From positions 372,001-436,000 of the forward strand of contig JALHOW010000004.1 in the NCBI GenBank assembly GCA_022842785.1: a stretch of 64,000 nucleotides of DNA, read 5' to 3'. Below are positions 38,512-48,722 of the stretch, piece after piece. A program made the position numbers and the translations under genes. The notes beneath the pieces were generated by a model that had not been told where the DNA came from, made no database searches, and saw only the letters and a program-made list of their open reading frames with translations. How positions within the stretch are numbered: position 1 is the stretch's first letter; each line of letters starts with the position of its first letter. Origin of the DNA: Hyphomicrobiaceae bacterium. GTDB taxonomy: Bacteria; Pseudomonadota; Alphaproteobacteria; Rhizobiales; Hyphomicrobiaceae.

Positions 38512-40056
38512 TTACATGGTCGCGCCGAGAACCCAGGGCACGAACTCGGCATCGCCATAGCCGAGCTGCTCCGACTTCGACTTCTCGCCCGAAGCAATCC
38601 GCAGCACGTGCTGGAATATTTCTTCGCCCTTCGCATCGATCGACACGCCGTCAAGGATATCGCCGCAGTTGATGTCCATGTCGTCGAGCATCTGCTGATA
38701 GATCGCCGTGTTCGTCGCGAGCTTGATCGACGGTGTCGGCTTGCAGCCATAGGCCGATCCGCGCCCCGTCGTGAAGCAGAGCACATTGCAGCCGCCCGCG
38801 ACCTGGCCTGTCGCCGCGACCGGATCATAGCCGGGCGTATCCATGTAGACGAAGCCCTTCGCCGTGACGGGTTCGGCATAGCGATAGACGGCCGTCATCG
38901 TGCGCGTGCCGCCCTTAGCCGCGGCACCGAGTGATTTCTCGAGGATCGTGGTCAAGCCGCCAGCCTTGTTGCCGGGCGAGGGATTGTTGTCCATCGAGCC
39001 GTCGTTCTTCGCGCAGTAGTCCTGCCACCACCTGATGATGTCGACGAGCTTCTCGCCCACCTCGCGCGTCGCAGCACGCCGCGTCAGCAGATGCTCGGCG
39101 CCGTAGATTTCCGGCGTCTCCGAGAGCACCGCCGTGCCGCCGTGCTCGACGAGCTTATCGACGGCCGCACCGAGCGCGACGTTCGCCGTAATACCCGAAT
39201 AGCCGTCCGAGCCGCCGCACTGAAGTGCCAGCGTCAGCTCAGATGCGGGAATGGTCTCGCGGCGTGCAGTATTCACCTTGGGCAGCATCTCCTTGATGGC
39301 CTCGACGCCAGCCGCAACGGTCTTCTTCGTGCCGCCGACCTCCTGGATGGTAAACGTGCGGAAGGTGTCGCTCTCCCTGATGCCCGTCTGATCCATGAAC
39401 GCCTTGATCTGGAAACCCTCACAGCCGAGGCCGACCATCACGACGCCGCCCATGTTCGGATTCGCGGCATAGCCCCACTGCGTGCGCTTCAGCACCTCGT
39501 AGCCCTCGCCTTTGAGGTCGAGCGCACAGCCCGTGCCGTGCACGAGCGGAATGATGCCGTCGATATTGGGGTACTGCGCGAGAATGCCTGACTGTTCAAT
39601 TTCGCGCGCCATGAAGCGGGCGACGCTCGCAGAACAGTTAACGCTCGTCAGGACGCCGATGTAGTTGCGCGTCCCGGCTCGGCCGTTGGCGCGTCGATAA
39701 CCCTCGAAGGTCGCGCGCGCCTCGAGCGGCAGCAATGGTTCGACCTTGGCGTCCTTGGCAAATGCGTAGTCGCGGTCGAACTCACCAAAAGCACAGTTGT
39801 GCGTGTGGATATGGCTCCCAGGCACAATGACCTCGGTGGCAAAGCCGATGATCTGGCCGAACTTCAGGACGGGCGCGCCTTTCTCGATGAGTACGGTCGC
39901 CATCTTGTGACCGCGCGGCACGCGGCCGGTGGCAACTATCCCCTGCGCCCGCACGCCTTGCGGGATCTGGTCGACGGCCACGATCACGTTGTCGCTCGCG
40001 TGAAGACGCAGGCTTCTCGGCTCGGCCTTGGGTGCGGCGCTAGGTTGATCCTGCAT
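38512..40056 (-). CDS. UxaA-family altronate/galactarate dehydratase-like enzyme
   Basis: The 514-residue protein has the SAF-like N-terminal domain (RLHASDNVIVAVDQIPQG, about 20-110) and the large UxaA/GarD C-terminal domain with GRAGTRNYIGVLTSVNCSAS, PLVHGTGCAL and LQCGGSDGYSGITAN. It dehydrates sugar acids such as altronate or galactarate, or a related hydroxy acid, using iron or manganese. The ATG at 40056 follows GGGGAGAG. There is no sugar-acid operon nearby, so the substrate is open. Confidence 0.88.
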   Translation of the reverse strand: MQDQPSAAPKAEPRSLRLHASDNVIVAVDQIPQGVRAQGIVATGRVPRGHKMATVLIEKGAPVLKFGQIIGFATEVIVPGSHIHTHNCAFGEFDRDYAFAKDAKVEPLLPLEARATFEGYRRANGRAGTRNYIGVLTSVNCSASVARFMAREIEQSGILAQYPNIDGIIPLVHGTGCALDLKGEGYEVLKRTQWGYAANPNMGGVVMVGLGCEGFQIKAFMDQTGIRESDTFRTFTIQEVGGTKKTVAAGVEAIKEMLPKVNTARRETIPASELTLALQCGGSDGYSGITANVALGAAVDKLVEHGGTAVLSETPEIYGAEHLLTRRAATREVGEKLVDIIRWWQDYCAKNDGSMDNNPSPGNKAGGLTTILEKSLGAAAKGGTRTMTAVYRYAEPVTAKGFVYMDTPGYDPVAATGQVAGGCNVLCFTTGRGSAYGCKPTPSIKLATNTAIYQQMLDDMDINCGDILDGVSIDAKGEEIFQHVLRIASGEKSKSEQLGYGDAEFVPWVLGATM

Positions 40057-40348
40057 CACGGGCTCTCCCCTCAAGATTTGGATTGTTCTTAGTCCATATT
40101 CAGCGCCCGCCGGGCCGCGACGTCAATTGCCCGATCACCAACTCTCACGCGATCGATCGCGGCGTCTCAACTCGATTCACGCGCGCGTGAGACCCCCTAG
40201 GCGCAAAATGGCAGGCCCCCATATAGCGCTACAGTGAAACCGCGATGACGGTCGAACTGGCCTCTGGGCTCAAAGCCACGGGGGCAATGAGAAACCACTA
40301 GAGGCAGAAAGCCCCCGCACAAAGCCGGGGATCCAACGGAGAATAGCT

Positions 40349-40585
40349 ATGAAGACGATCCTGAGCACACTTGTCGCAGTTGGCGTGTTGGCCGGTGCCG
40401 CCCACGCCCAGACCTATGACCCATTCAGAGATCCGCGTTTGGCCCTGCCGCGCTCCGAAGTGATCAGCGGTGACGAGTTCCGTCAGGCGCTGCCCCGCTC
40501 CGACGTGATCAGCGGCGACCAGTTCCGTGACGCGGTTCCGCACATCGAGGACGTGTTCCCGGACATCACGGTCGCGACGCCTTAA
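40349..40585 (+). CDS. small secreted protein with an internal repeat
   Basis: The 78-residue protein has a signal peptide (MKTILSTLVAVGVLAG, cleaved after AHA). The 57-residue mature part contains a repeated unit, LPRSEVISGDEFRQ then LPRSDVISGDQFRD, and a degenerate third unit AVPHIEDVFPD. GGAGA lies before the ATG and a strong terminator follows, so it is an independent gene. The region upstream has about 270 bases. I recognise no family; a periplasmic structural or binding role is only a guess. Confidence 0.75.
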   Translation: MKTILSTLVAVGVLAGAAHAQTYDPFRDPRLALPRSEVISGDEFRQALPRSDVISGDQFRDAVPHIEDVFPDITVATP

Positions 40586-40617
40586 TCGTCCCGATCGAAG
40601 GACACCTCGTAAACTCA

Positions 40618-40652
40618 GCGGCCCGGAATCTCCGGGCCGCTTAATTTTTTTA
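40618..40652 (+). terminator. terminator of the small repeat protein gene
   Basis: An 11-base perfect stem (AGCGGCCCGGA / TCCGGGCCGCT) with a two-base spacer lies before TTAATTTTTT. Confidence 0.88.
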
Positions 40653-40674
40653 GGGACTTTGCTTGCTCGCGGGA

Positions 40675-40923
40675 TCAGGCGCGGCGATCGCGCGGCCCGC
40701 TCATGCGACGACGCAGCTTCGGCACGGCCGGACCAGCCGGCACATGGCGAGCGTGGCTGCCCGCTGCACGCCAAGCAGCGAGACCTGCCATCGTCAGTGC
40801 CGCAAGCAACAGCACCATCGTCATGGCCATAGCATTCGGGTGAGCTGCGATGCTCGCGCCGCCCGGGCCCATCATGCTGCCCGCCGTCACGGCTGCGAAC
40901 GCAATCTGTATCGTTCCATCCAT
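40675..40923 (-). CDS. predicted small membrane protein
   Basis: The 82-residue ORF starts MDGTIQIAFAAV. It has a hydrophobic segment AMTMVLLLAALTMAGLAAW and a basic tail (PKLRRRMSGPRDRRA). The ribosome site is modest (GGCAGG about 11 bases upstream). It faces the strong hairpin at 40618-40641, which could terminate it as well. No family is recognised and it could be a chance frame in GC-rich DNA. Confidence 0.45.
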   Translation of the reverse strand: MDGTIQIAFAAVTAGSMMGPGGASIAAHPNAMAMTMVLLLAALTMAGLAAWRAAGSHARHVPAGPAVPKLRRRMSGPRDRRA

Positions 40924-41169
40924 GGCGCAAACCTGCCAATTTCACTGGTGCGAATATGTGAAAAGCATCGCTCGCTTTTCGACCGAGAAAATAATCCTTT
41001 CTTTAAGAGGATCCGAGCGCATTCTGCGGACAGGGTTGCCAAATGGTTGCTGCGCGTACCGACTGCAGGCATCTTCGCGCGCCGGGTTGTTGCTGCGCCG
41101 CCGTCGCCAGAGCCGGGCGGAAATGCGAAGATCGGCAGCCGAACTGCCGCAGCCAAAGGGGAGGGCACA

Positions 41170-42420
41170 GTGGCCAACGAGTTCCTGGATCATCTGGAAA
41201 CGCGCGATCCTGACGCACGCGCGCGCTCGCAATTCGGCCTGCTGCCCGACCTCGTGCGGAACGCGATCTCCGGCGCCCCCGGCTGGGCGAACCATCTCGC
41301 CGGCGTCGACCCTGCGGCCCTGACGAGCCGCGAGGCGCTCGCCAAGCTTCCACTTCTGCGCAAGGGCGCGCTGCACAGTCTCCAGGTGGGGCGCCCGCCA
41401 TTCGGGGGCTTCAACATTTCGAGCGGCCCCGCAGTCGGCCGCATTTTCATGTCGCCCGGCCCGATCTTCGAACCCGAGGGTCTTGGAGCGGACTGGTGGC
41501 GCTCGGCACGCGCACTCTTTGCTGCCGGCGTCCGACAAGGCGACATCATCCACAATACCTTCGCCTATCACCTCACACCTGGCGGCTGGCTCCTCGATGC
41601 CGGCGCGCGCGCGCTCGGCTGCACCGTCATCGCCGCCGGTCCCGGGAATACCGAGCAACAGCTCGAGGCGATCCAGCATCTGAAGCCGACCGTCTATGTC
41701 GGTGTGCCCGACTATCTGAAGATCCTGCTCGACAAGGCAGTCGAGGCCGGCAAGGACGCCTCATCGATCAAACGCGCGCTCGTCTCGGGCGGCGCGCTCT
41801 TTCCGTCGCTCCGCGCTGAGTATGCCCAACGTGGTGTTGCCGTGTTCCAGGCCTACGCGATCGCGGACGTCGGCAACATCGCTTATGAGAGCCCCGGCCC
41901 CGACGGCGCCGTGGAAGGCATGATCGTCGATGAAGGCGTGATCATCGAGATCGTGCGCCCCGGCACGGGCGATCCTGTTCCCGAAGGCGAGGTCGGCGAG
42001 GTCGTCGTCACCGCCTTCAATCGCGACTATCCCATGATCCGCCTTGCGACCGGCGATCTCTCCGCGGTGCTGCCCGGCCGCTCACCCTGCGGGCGCACGA
42101 ACATGCGCATTCGCGGCTGGCTCGGCCGCGCGGACCAGACGACCAAGGTCAAGGGCATGTTCGTTCATCCCGAGCAGGTCGCCGAAGTCGCCAAGCGATT
42201 TCCCGAACTCGGCCGCGTCCGCCTCGTCGTCACGCGCGAAGGCGAGCAGGATGTCATGACATTGAAGGCCGAGGCGCTTGGCGAAGATGCCGCCCTTGCA
42301 GCGCGCATCGGCGAGGCCGTGCAGCACGCGACGAAGCTCAAGTCGGCTGTCGAGATCGTCGCGCCGGGCACGCTGCCGAACGACGGCAAGGTCATCGCCG
42401 ACGATCGCAGTTATGGGTGA
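41170..42420 (+). CDS. AMP-binding CoA ligase of the phenylacetate--CoA ligase (PaaK) family
   Basis: The 416-residue protein matches PaaK-type ligases: PLLRKGALHSLQ, YVGVPDYLKILLDKA and the C-terminal GWLGRADQTTKVKGMFVHPE with GTLPNDGKVIADDR. It activates an aromatic or other carboxylic acid with ATP and CoA. The GTG at 41170 follows GGGGAGG; a longer upstream ATG frame has no site and no similarity. It stands alone, with an orphan binding-protein gene converging on it. The substrate is unknown. Confidence 0.87.
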   Translation: MANEFLDHLETRDPDARARSQFGLLPDLVRNAISGAPGWANHLAGVDPAALTSREALAKLPLLRKGALHSLQVGRPPFGGFNISSGPAVGRIFMSPGPIFEPEGLGADWWRSARALFAAGVRQGDIIHNTFAYHLTPGGWLLDAGARALGCTVIAAGPGNTEQQLEAIQHLKPTVYVGVPDYLKILLDKAVEAGKDASSIKRALVSGGALFPSLRAEYAQRGVAVFQAYAIADVGNIAYESPGPDGAVEGMIVDEGVIIEIVRPGTGDPVPEGEVGEVVVTAFNRDYPMIRLATGDLSAVLPGRSPCGRTNMRIRGWLGRADQTTKVKGMFVHPEQVAEVAKRFPELGRVRLVVTREGEQDVMTLKAEALGEDAALAARIGEAVQHATKLKSAVEIVAPGTLPNDGKVIADDRSYG

Positions 42421-42421
42421 G

Positions 42422-42456
42422 GCGCATTGAGGAAGCACATCGCTCCCTCAATGCGC
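42422..42456. terminator. hairpin between convergent ligase and binding-protein genes
   Basis: An 11-base perfect stem GCGCATTGAGG / CCTCAATGCGC encloses a 13-base loop and lies between two converging genes. It has no T tract, so termination efficiency is uncertain. Confidence 0.55.
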
Positions 42457-42467
42457 GCCACCACATC

Positions 42468-43676
42468 TCACTTCTTCACGAGCGGGCACTTGCTCTGCTC
42501 GAGCGGCATCGCGGCCTGATCGCCCGGGATGGTGCGCAGGATCTTGTAGTAATCCCACGGCCCCTTGGACTCCTTCTCGCTCTTGACCTCGACGAGATAC
42601 ATGTCGTGGATCAGGCGGCCGTCCTCGCGGATCTTCGCGCCCTTGGCGAAGAAGTCATCGACCGGCATCTCGCGCATCTTCGCAGCGACTGCCTTGGCTT
42701 CATCCGTGCCTGCGGCCTTGACGGCCTTCAGATAGTGCATGACCGACGAATAGACGCCCGCCTGGATCATGTCCGGCTTGCGCTTGGTCTGCGCCTCGAA
42801 GCGCTTGGCGAACTCCCGGCTACCCTCGTCGCGATCCCAGTAGTAGGCCGTCGTGGCGATGAGGCCGCGCGCGCCCTTCAAGCCCATGGCATGGACGTCC
42901 GTGATCACGATGACGAGACCGACGAGCTTCTGGCCACCTTCAGTGATGCCGAACTCGCTCGCCTGCTTCACCGCGTTGACCGTATCGAGACCGCCATTCG
43001 CGAGGCCGATGATCGGTGCCTTCGAACCTTGTGCCTGCAGCAGGAACGACGAAAAGTCACTGGTGCCCGTCGGATGACGGACCTGGCCGAGCACCTTGCC
43101 GCCCTTCGAAGTGACCTCAGCGGTAAGATCCGACGCCATCGAGTGGCCGAACGCGTAGTCCGCCACCAGCAGGAACCATTCCTTGCCACCTTCCTGAAGG
43201 ATGGCGCGCGCGCTGCCGATGGCCTGCGAGTACGTATCGAAGGTCCAATGGAAGCCGTTCGGCGAGCAGTCCTCGTTCGTGAGACGGGTCGTTGCCGGCC
43301 CGGAGAAGAGCGCGATGCGGTTGCGCTCCCTGGCGAGGTTCTGGATCGCGAGCGCAACGGCTGAGTTCGTGAGGTCGGCGAAAACGTCGACGCCATCGAC
43401 ATCGATCCACTGACGCGCTGTCGACGCCGCGAGATCGACCTTGTTTTGGTGATCAGCGGAAAGGATCTCGATTGGCTTGCCGAGAACTGTCCCGCCAAAA
43501 TCCTCAACCGCCATGCGCGCGGCGAGCACCGATCCCGTCCCGCCGAAGTCCGCATAGAGGCCCGACTGATCGTTGAGCACGCCGATCTTCACGGCATCGC
43601 CCGAGATCTGCGCGCTTGCGCTACTCGCCCCCAAACAGACCGCAGCCGAAACGAGGCTGGCTATCACTGATCGCAT
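42468..43676 (-). CDS. ABC-type branched-chain amino acid family substrate-binding protein
   Basis: The 402-residue protein has a signal peptide (cleavage after SASA) and the LivK-like fold: VKIGVLNDQSGLYADFGG near the start, GPATTRLTNEDCSPNGFH in the middle, and DVHAMGLKGARGL later. It captures an amino acid or carboxylate in the periplasm. No permease or ATPase genes are near, so it is an orphan. The ATG at 43676 has GGGAG nine bases upstream; the one at 43682 is closer than ideal. Some homologues bind aromatic acids, which would fit the neighbouring PaaK-like ligase. Confidence 0.9.
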   Translation of the reverse strand: MRSVIASLVSAAVCLGASSASAQISGDAVKIGVLNDQSGLYADFGGTGSVLAARMAVEDFGGTVLGKPIEILSADHQNKVDLAASTARQWIDVDGVDVFADLTNSAVALAIQNLARERNRIALFSGPATTRLTNEDCSPNGFHWTFDTYSQAIGSARAILQEGGKEWFLLVADYAFGHSMASDLTAEVTSKGGKVLGQVRHPTGTSDFSSFLLQAQGSKAPIIGLANGGLDTVNAVKQASEFGITEGGQKLVGLVIVITDVHAMGLKGARGLIATTAYYWDRDEGSREFAKRFEAQTKRKPDMIQAGVYSSVMHYLKAVKAAGTDEAKAVAAKMREMPVDDFFAKGAKIREDGRLIHDMYLVEVKSEKESKGPWDYYKILRTIPGDQAAMPLEQSKCPLVKK

Positions 43677-43798
43677 GTTCATTTACTCCCTAGGCTCAAG
43701 CTTGATTTGTGCGATTGGACTGGCGCAATCCAGCCGATCGCACAACCTTGCAATGCGCCTAGGAGCGATGCCGAAATGGGGGGACGATCCGTGGACGC

Positions 43799-44284
43799 TC
43801 AAGATGACTGAGGTGGTTCCGCGGGTGGCGCTTCCGACACGCGCGCGAGCGCTTCGGCAATGCGCACACTGTCGAGGTCGTCCTTGTGGATCACGTCGAC
43901 GGCGCCCGCCTTGACCAGCATCGCGCGGCGCAGCCGATCGACTTGCCCGCTGACGACGATGATGGGGCCCGTGTAGCCGCAGCGCCGGAGGAACGGGATC
44001 GTGTGTGTCGCGTTGTCGGACGGCTTCAGGTAGTCGTCGAGAAAGATCAGCTCGGGCTTGCGCTCGATGACGCAGTCGAGCGCCGAGCCGAGCGTGCGCG
44101 CGCGGCGCACCTCGATGGCATAGCCGAACATGATGTGGAGCGTGGCGCGCAGGCGGTCCGCATCGAAGTTCTCATCCTCGACGATGAGCACGTCCGTGAG
44201 TTGCCGGCCATCCTGCTGGGACTTCGCCGCATCGCTCTTGCGCGCAAGGAAGGTGCCGCCACGCCCCTTCAGGTCCTCAGCCAT
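43799..44284 (-). CDS. stand-alone response-regulator receiver domain protein
   Basis: The 161-residue protein has one receiver domain (about 30-145). The acidic pocket is E36/D37 in VLIVEDENF, the phosphoacceptor is D84 in FLDDYLKP, the Ser/Thr is in VVSGQVDR, and the lysine in DVIHKDDL. There is no output domain. The N-terminal 30 residues are basic, and a short proline-rich tail follows the domain. No histidine kinase lies nearby. It probably relays a signal by binding a partner. Confidence 0.85.
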   Translation of the reverse strand: MAEDLKGRGGTFLARKSDAAKSQQDGRQLTDVLIVEDENFDADRLRATLHIMFGYAIEVRRARTLGSALDCVIERKPELIFLDDYLKPSDNATHTIPFLRRCGYTGPIIVVSGQVDRLRRAMLVKAGAVDVIHKDDLDSVRIAEALARVSEAPPAEPPQSS

Positions 44285-44399
44285 CGTCCCAAGATCTCCC
44301 CCGACATGCCGGGGCGCAGCGCGCCCCCACAGTCATCTCTAACCTTGCAACTGGATTGAGGCAAAACGTCAGTGATCATGATGGTGTCTGCCGGCCCCC

Positions 44400-44432
44400 A
44401 AAAGCTGAACGCCCCGGCGCAGCGGGGCGTTC
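44400..44432 (-). terminator. terminator of the phaA-phaB unit
   Basis: On the minus strand a ten-base perfect stem (GAACGCCCCG / CGGGGCGTTC) with a six-base loop is followed by AGCTTTT. Confidence 0.8.
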
Positions 44433-44489
44433 TGATATTCCCAGGACATAAGGTAAATGGGCGTTGGCCGCCCGATCACGTCGCCCCGA

Positions 44490-45218
44490 TCACGTCGCCA
44501 TGTACTGGCCGCCATTGGCGTCAAGGCAGGCGCCCGTGATGAAACCGGCATCGTCCGAGGCGAGGAAAACAACGCAGCGTGCGATCTCCTCCGCCCCGCC
44601 GAGCCGCCCGACGGGAATTTGCGGGATGATCTTGGTGTCCAGGATCTCCTTGGGCACCGCCGCAACCATCTCGGTGTTGATATAGCCCGGCGCGATCACA
44701 TTGGCCGTGATGCCCTTGGCTGCGCCTTCGAGGGCAATCGCCTTCGAGAAGCCGACGAGACCCGCCTTGGCCGCCGCGTAGTTGGCCTGGCCGAACTGGC
44801 CTTTGCGCCCGTTGATCGACGAGATCGAAATGATGCGGCCGAAGTTGCGCGCGCGCATGCTGTCGATCACCAGCCGGCTCATGTTGAATGCGGAGTCGAG
44901 GTTCGTGCGAATGACGTCGGTCCAGTACGCGCGCGTCATGCGGTGAAGTGCGGCGTCGCGCGTAATGCCGGCATTGTTCACCAGCACGTCGATGGGACCG
45001 AGATCACGCGTGATCTGCGCGACGGCCTTCTCGCAGGCATCGTAATCGCCGACATCGAACTTGTAGACGGGGATGCCGCTCTCGGCCTGGAACTTCTGCG
45101 CGGCGGCGTCATTGCCGGCGTACGTCGCAGCGACGCGGTAGCCTGCCTTCTTCATCCCAAGCGAGATCGCCTCGCCGATACCACGGGTACCGCCAGTCAC
45201 TACTGCCACACGCGCCAT
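44490..45218 (-). CDS. phaB: acetoacetyl-CoA reductase
   Basis: The 242-residue SDR reduces acetoacetyl-CoA to (R)-3-hydroxybutyryl-CoA with NADPH for polyhydroxybutyrate. It has TGGTRGIG at about 8-15, NNAGITRDAALHRM typical of PhaB, SSINGRKGQFGQ and an intact YAAAK. It lies 127 bases after phaA on the same strand. GGGAGAGG lies upstream of the ATG. Confidence 0.96.
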   Translation of the reverse strand: MARVAVVTGGTRGIGEAISLGMKKAGYRVAATYAGNDAAAQKFQAESGIPVYKFDVGDYDACEKAVAQITRDLGPIDVLVNNAGITRDAALHRMTRAYWTDVIRTNLDSAFNMSRLVIDSMRARNFGRIISISSINGRKGQFGQANYAAAKAGLVGFSKAIALEGAAKGITANVIAPGYINTEMVAAVPKEILDTKIIPQIPVGRLGGAEEIARCVVFLASDDAGFITGACLDANGGQYMAT

Positions 45219-45345
45219 TACTCGTTTCCTCTCCCTGCGGGTCGCATCATTCGACCCTTATAGTTTTATCGTTGCGCTGCTGTTGTTCTCGCTCAAACCG
45301 CAGGCAGCGCGCACAAAGCGCCGCCTGTGGTTAATTTTGCCGCGC

Positions 45346-46626
<1,281 letters not shown>

Positions 46627-46774
46627 TTACAGCCGATTGAGGGTTCCGGCAATCGGATCGCGTGGCAACCAACCTCCGCATTTAGGGGCGTTGGGACTGG
46701 AATCCCAGGTTCCCTGACATGGGGTGAGCGTGGTAGCATTGCCATATGTCAAGCACTGGGAGGCGGCCCAAGTT

Positions 46775-47455
46775 ATGCTGAGCAAGTCTGACGCTGCCAC
46801 GGGGAAGAAAGAACCGGTCGTCATTAAGAAGTACGCGAACCGGCGTCTCTACAATACCGAGACCAGCACCTACGTGACGCTGGAAGACCTTGCCCAGATG
46901 GTTCGCTCGGAGCGCGATTTCGTCGTTTTCGACGCACGCACCGGCGACGACCTGACTCACTCCGTGCTTACACAGATCATCGTTGAGCAGGAGAGCCGGG
47001 CGGGTACCCAGACCCTGCTGCCCGTGCCGTTCCTGCGCCAGCTCATCCGCTTCTACGGCGGTGCCATGGAGCGCATGGTGCCGAGCTATCTGCAGGTCAG
47101 CCTCGAAACGCTGACGCGCGAGCAGGACAAGTTCCGCAAGCAGTTCGCCAACGCCTTCACGCCCCAGGGCGCACTCGAGGCGTACCAGGAGCAGGCGCGC
47201 AAGAACCTCCAGCTCTTCGAGCAAGCAATGACCATGTTCAGCCCCTTTGCCGCCGCCAAGCCCGGCGCCAAGGCTGAGGGTGGCGCGCCCAAAGGCGAGA
47301 GCGCGGAGGCAGCCGCGACGCGCGAGAAGACGGCCGCCACCAAGCCTTCGGCAAGCGATACCGATGCCGCCGAGAGCGACGAATTGACCGTCATGCGCAA
47401 CGAACTCGCGGCCATGCAGGCGCGAATCGAAAAGCTCGCCAAGACCAAGACCTGA
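46775..47455 (+). CDS. phaR: polyhydroxyalkanoate synthesis repressor PhaR
   Basis: The 226-residue protein has the PHB_acc_N DNA-binding part (KKYANRRLYNTETSTYVTLE, about residues 17-36) and the following PHB-accumulation domain (VLTQIIVEQE, FLRQLIRFYGGAM). PhaR binds the polymer and DNA, repressing phasin and other genes when no polymer is present. A charged, Ala-rich tail ends in a short coiled coil. The ATG at 46775 has GGGAGG upstream; a GTG at 46724 gives no conserved extension. The 241 bases shared with phaA probably include its operator. Confidence 0.95.
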   Translation: MLSKSDAATGKKEPVVIKKYANRRLYNTETSTYVTLEDLAQMVRSERDFVVFDARTGDDLTHSVLTQIIVEQESRAGTQTLLPVPFLRQLIRFYGGAMERMVPSYLQVSLETLTREQDKFRKQFANAFTPQGALEAYQEQARKNLQLFEQAMTMFSPFAAAKPGAKAEGGAPKGESAEAAATREKTAATKPSASDTDAAESDELTVMRNELAAMQARIEKLAKTKT

Positions 47456-47464
47456 CGTGCCGTC

Positions 47465-47487
47465 AGCCGCGCTCGCGCGGCTGTTTT
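47465..47487 (+). terminator. terminator of phaR
   Basis: A seven-base stem (AGCCGCG / CGCGGCT) around CTCG is followed by GTTTTGC. Confidence 0.75.
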
Positions 47488-47573
47488 GCAAGGCCCAACG
47501 CGCCCTGAGGGGCGCTCTTGCGCTCCCCTGATTTTGGCGTCATCCTTTTGTCAAACACAGACAGGAGGCGCCC

Positions 47574-47960
47574 TTGAGCGATGCCGAACCAATAAGCCTC
47601 TATCCCGGCTTTGGTACGAGCGGGCCGATGTCCCAGCCCCAGCGCGCATCATCGCCGGCGCCGTCCGTGGTATGCTTCAGTCGACGCGAACTATCGGCCA
47701 TTCTGGATGTCTACGGGCGCCAGGTTGCGGCGGGCGAATGGCGCGACTATGCGATCGACCATGGTCGCGAGACCGCCTATTTCTCGATCTTCCGCCGCGC
47801 GAGTGAAGTTCCTCTCTATCGCATCGAGAAGACGCCGAAGCTCGCGCGCAAGCAGGGCGCCTACAGTGTCGTCAGCGCCACCGGCCTGATCCTCAAGCGC
47901 GGCAATGAACTTGACCGGGTCCTCGCCGTCATCGACAAGCGCGTGCGCCTCGTCGACTGA
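47574..47960 (+). CDS. DUF2794 domain-containing protein
   Basis: The 128-residue protein has the DUF2794 core: FSRRELSAILDVYGRQVAAG, EWRDYAIDHGRETAYFSIFR and RIEKTPKLARKQGAYSVV. It is a conserved alphaproteobacterial protein of unknown function. The proposed start is TTG at 47574, five bases after AGGAGG; a later ATG would lose 18 residues before the core. It is followed after 19 bases by the DUF4169 gene. Confidence 0.85.
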   Translation: MSDAEPISLYPGFGTSGPMSQPQRASSPAPSVVCFSRRELSAILDVYGRQVAAGEWRDYAIDHGRETAYFSIFRRASEVPLYRIEKTPKLARKQGAYSVVSATGLILKRGNELDRVLAVIDKRVRLVD

Positions 47961-47979
47961 GCCAATGGATTGATCCCCC

Positions 47980-48228
47980 ATGACTGCCGAGATCATCAAC
48001 CTACGACAAGCGCGCAAGCGGCGCGAACGTGAGGCCAAGGACGCCGAGGCAGCGGGCAACCGCGCGCGATTTGGCCGTACGCGCGCCGAGCGCGAGCGCG
48101 ACGACATCGATGAGGCGAAGATCCGCCAGCATCTCGATGGCCATCACCTCGAGAATGGTTCGGATGCCCGCCCGGAAGAGCCAGCCAACGCTACGCCCGA
48201 GACTTCCGCACCCAAAAAAGTGCCGTGA
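47980..48228 (+). CDS. DUF4169 family protein
   Basis: The 82-residue, strongly charged protein begins MTAEIINLRQARKRRERE, typical for DUF4169. The first 50 residues form a predicted helix with many Arg and Glu, followed by a disordered Pro/Ala-rich tail. The function is unknown. It overlaps the next gene by four bases (GTGA), so they are translationally coupled. Confidence 0.85.
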   Translation: MTAEIINLRQARKRREREAKDAEAAGNRARFGRTRAERERDDIDEAKIRQHLDGHHLENGSDARPEEPANATPETSAPKKVP

Positions 48229-48449
48229 CGCGGCCCATCAAGCGCTCGTTCTCGATCGACGGGCACCGGACGTCGATCTCGCTTGAACCACCATTCTGGA
48301 GTGCCCTCAGGGAGGTGGCGGCCAAGGAGCGCCTCCCGCTCTCGCGGCTCGTCGCAACAATCGACCAAAATCGCGGCGCTACGGGGCTTTCGAGCGCCGT
48401 GCGCATATGGCTTCTGAGCTACTATCAATCACGCTCAGGTGGCGGATAG
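48225..48449 (+). CDS. ribbon-helix-helix domain protein
   Basis: The 74-residue protein has the strand KRSFSIDGHRTSISLEPPFW followed by two helices (ALREVAAKERLPLSRLVATI and AVRIWLLSYY), the ribbon-helix-helix plan of small DNA-binding regulators. The GTG at 48225 overlaps the DUF4169 stop. The conserved pair with DUF4169 suggests a joint function. The target DNA is unknown. Confidence 0.85.
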   Translation: MTRPIKRSFSIDGHRTSISLEPPFWSALREVAAKERLPLSRLVATIDQNRGATGLSSAVRIWLLSYYQSRSGGG

Positions 48450-48722
48450 AACGAAGGCGGACATTCAGCCTAAGCCTATGATTATTTTTCGTTCTCGGCC
48501 CACCAATGCCCCAAAAAAGCCCGGAAACTGCGACGACGGTACGATCGGGATTGCCGGGGTTTGAGGGTCTTTCATTTATCCGTTGCTCAAGTCGGGCACC
48601 GTCCATCGGGCGGGGCGGAATAGTTGTGTCCGCCGTTCGACGTGAGCGACAGCAGCGGCATCCCGATCGGGGAAGTGGCCCAAAGGCTTATGCCGGGCCC
48701 ACAGGGGATCGGAGTGATATTC

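Noticed and set aside
36562-38934. 790-codon open frame antisense to the MoeA/MobA-like fusion
   Set aside because: It crosses an intergenic region and two real genes on the other strand and its translation is Arg-rich without family features.
40663-41169. N-terminal extension of the PaaK-like ligase
   Set aside because: The additional 169 residues lack similarity to the family, and GGGGAGG before GTG 41170 marks the proper start.
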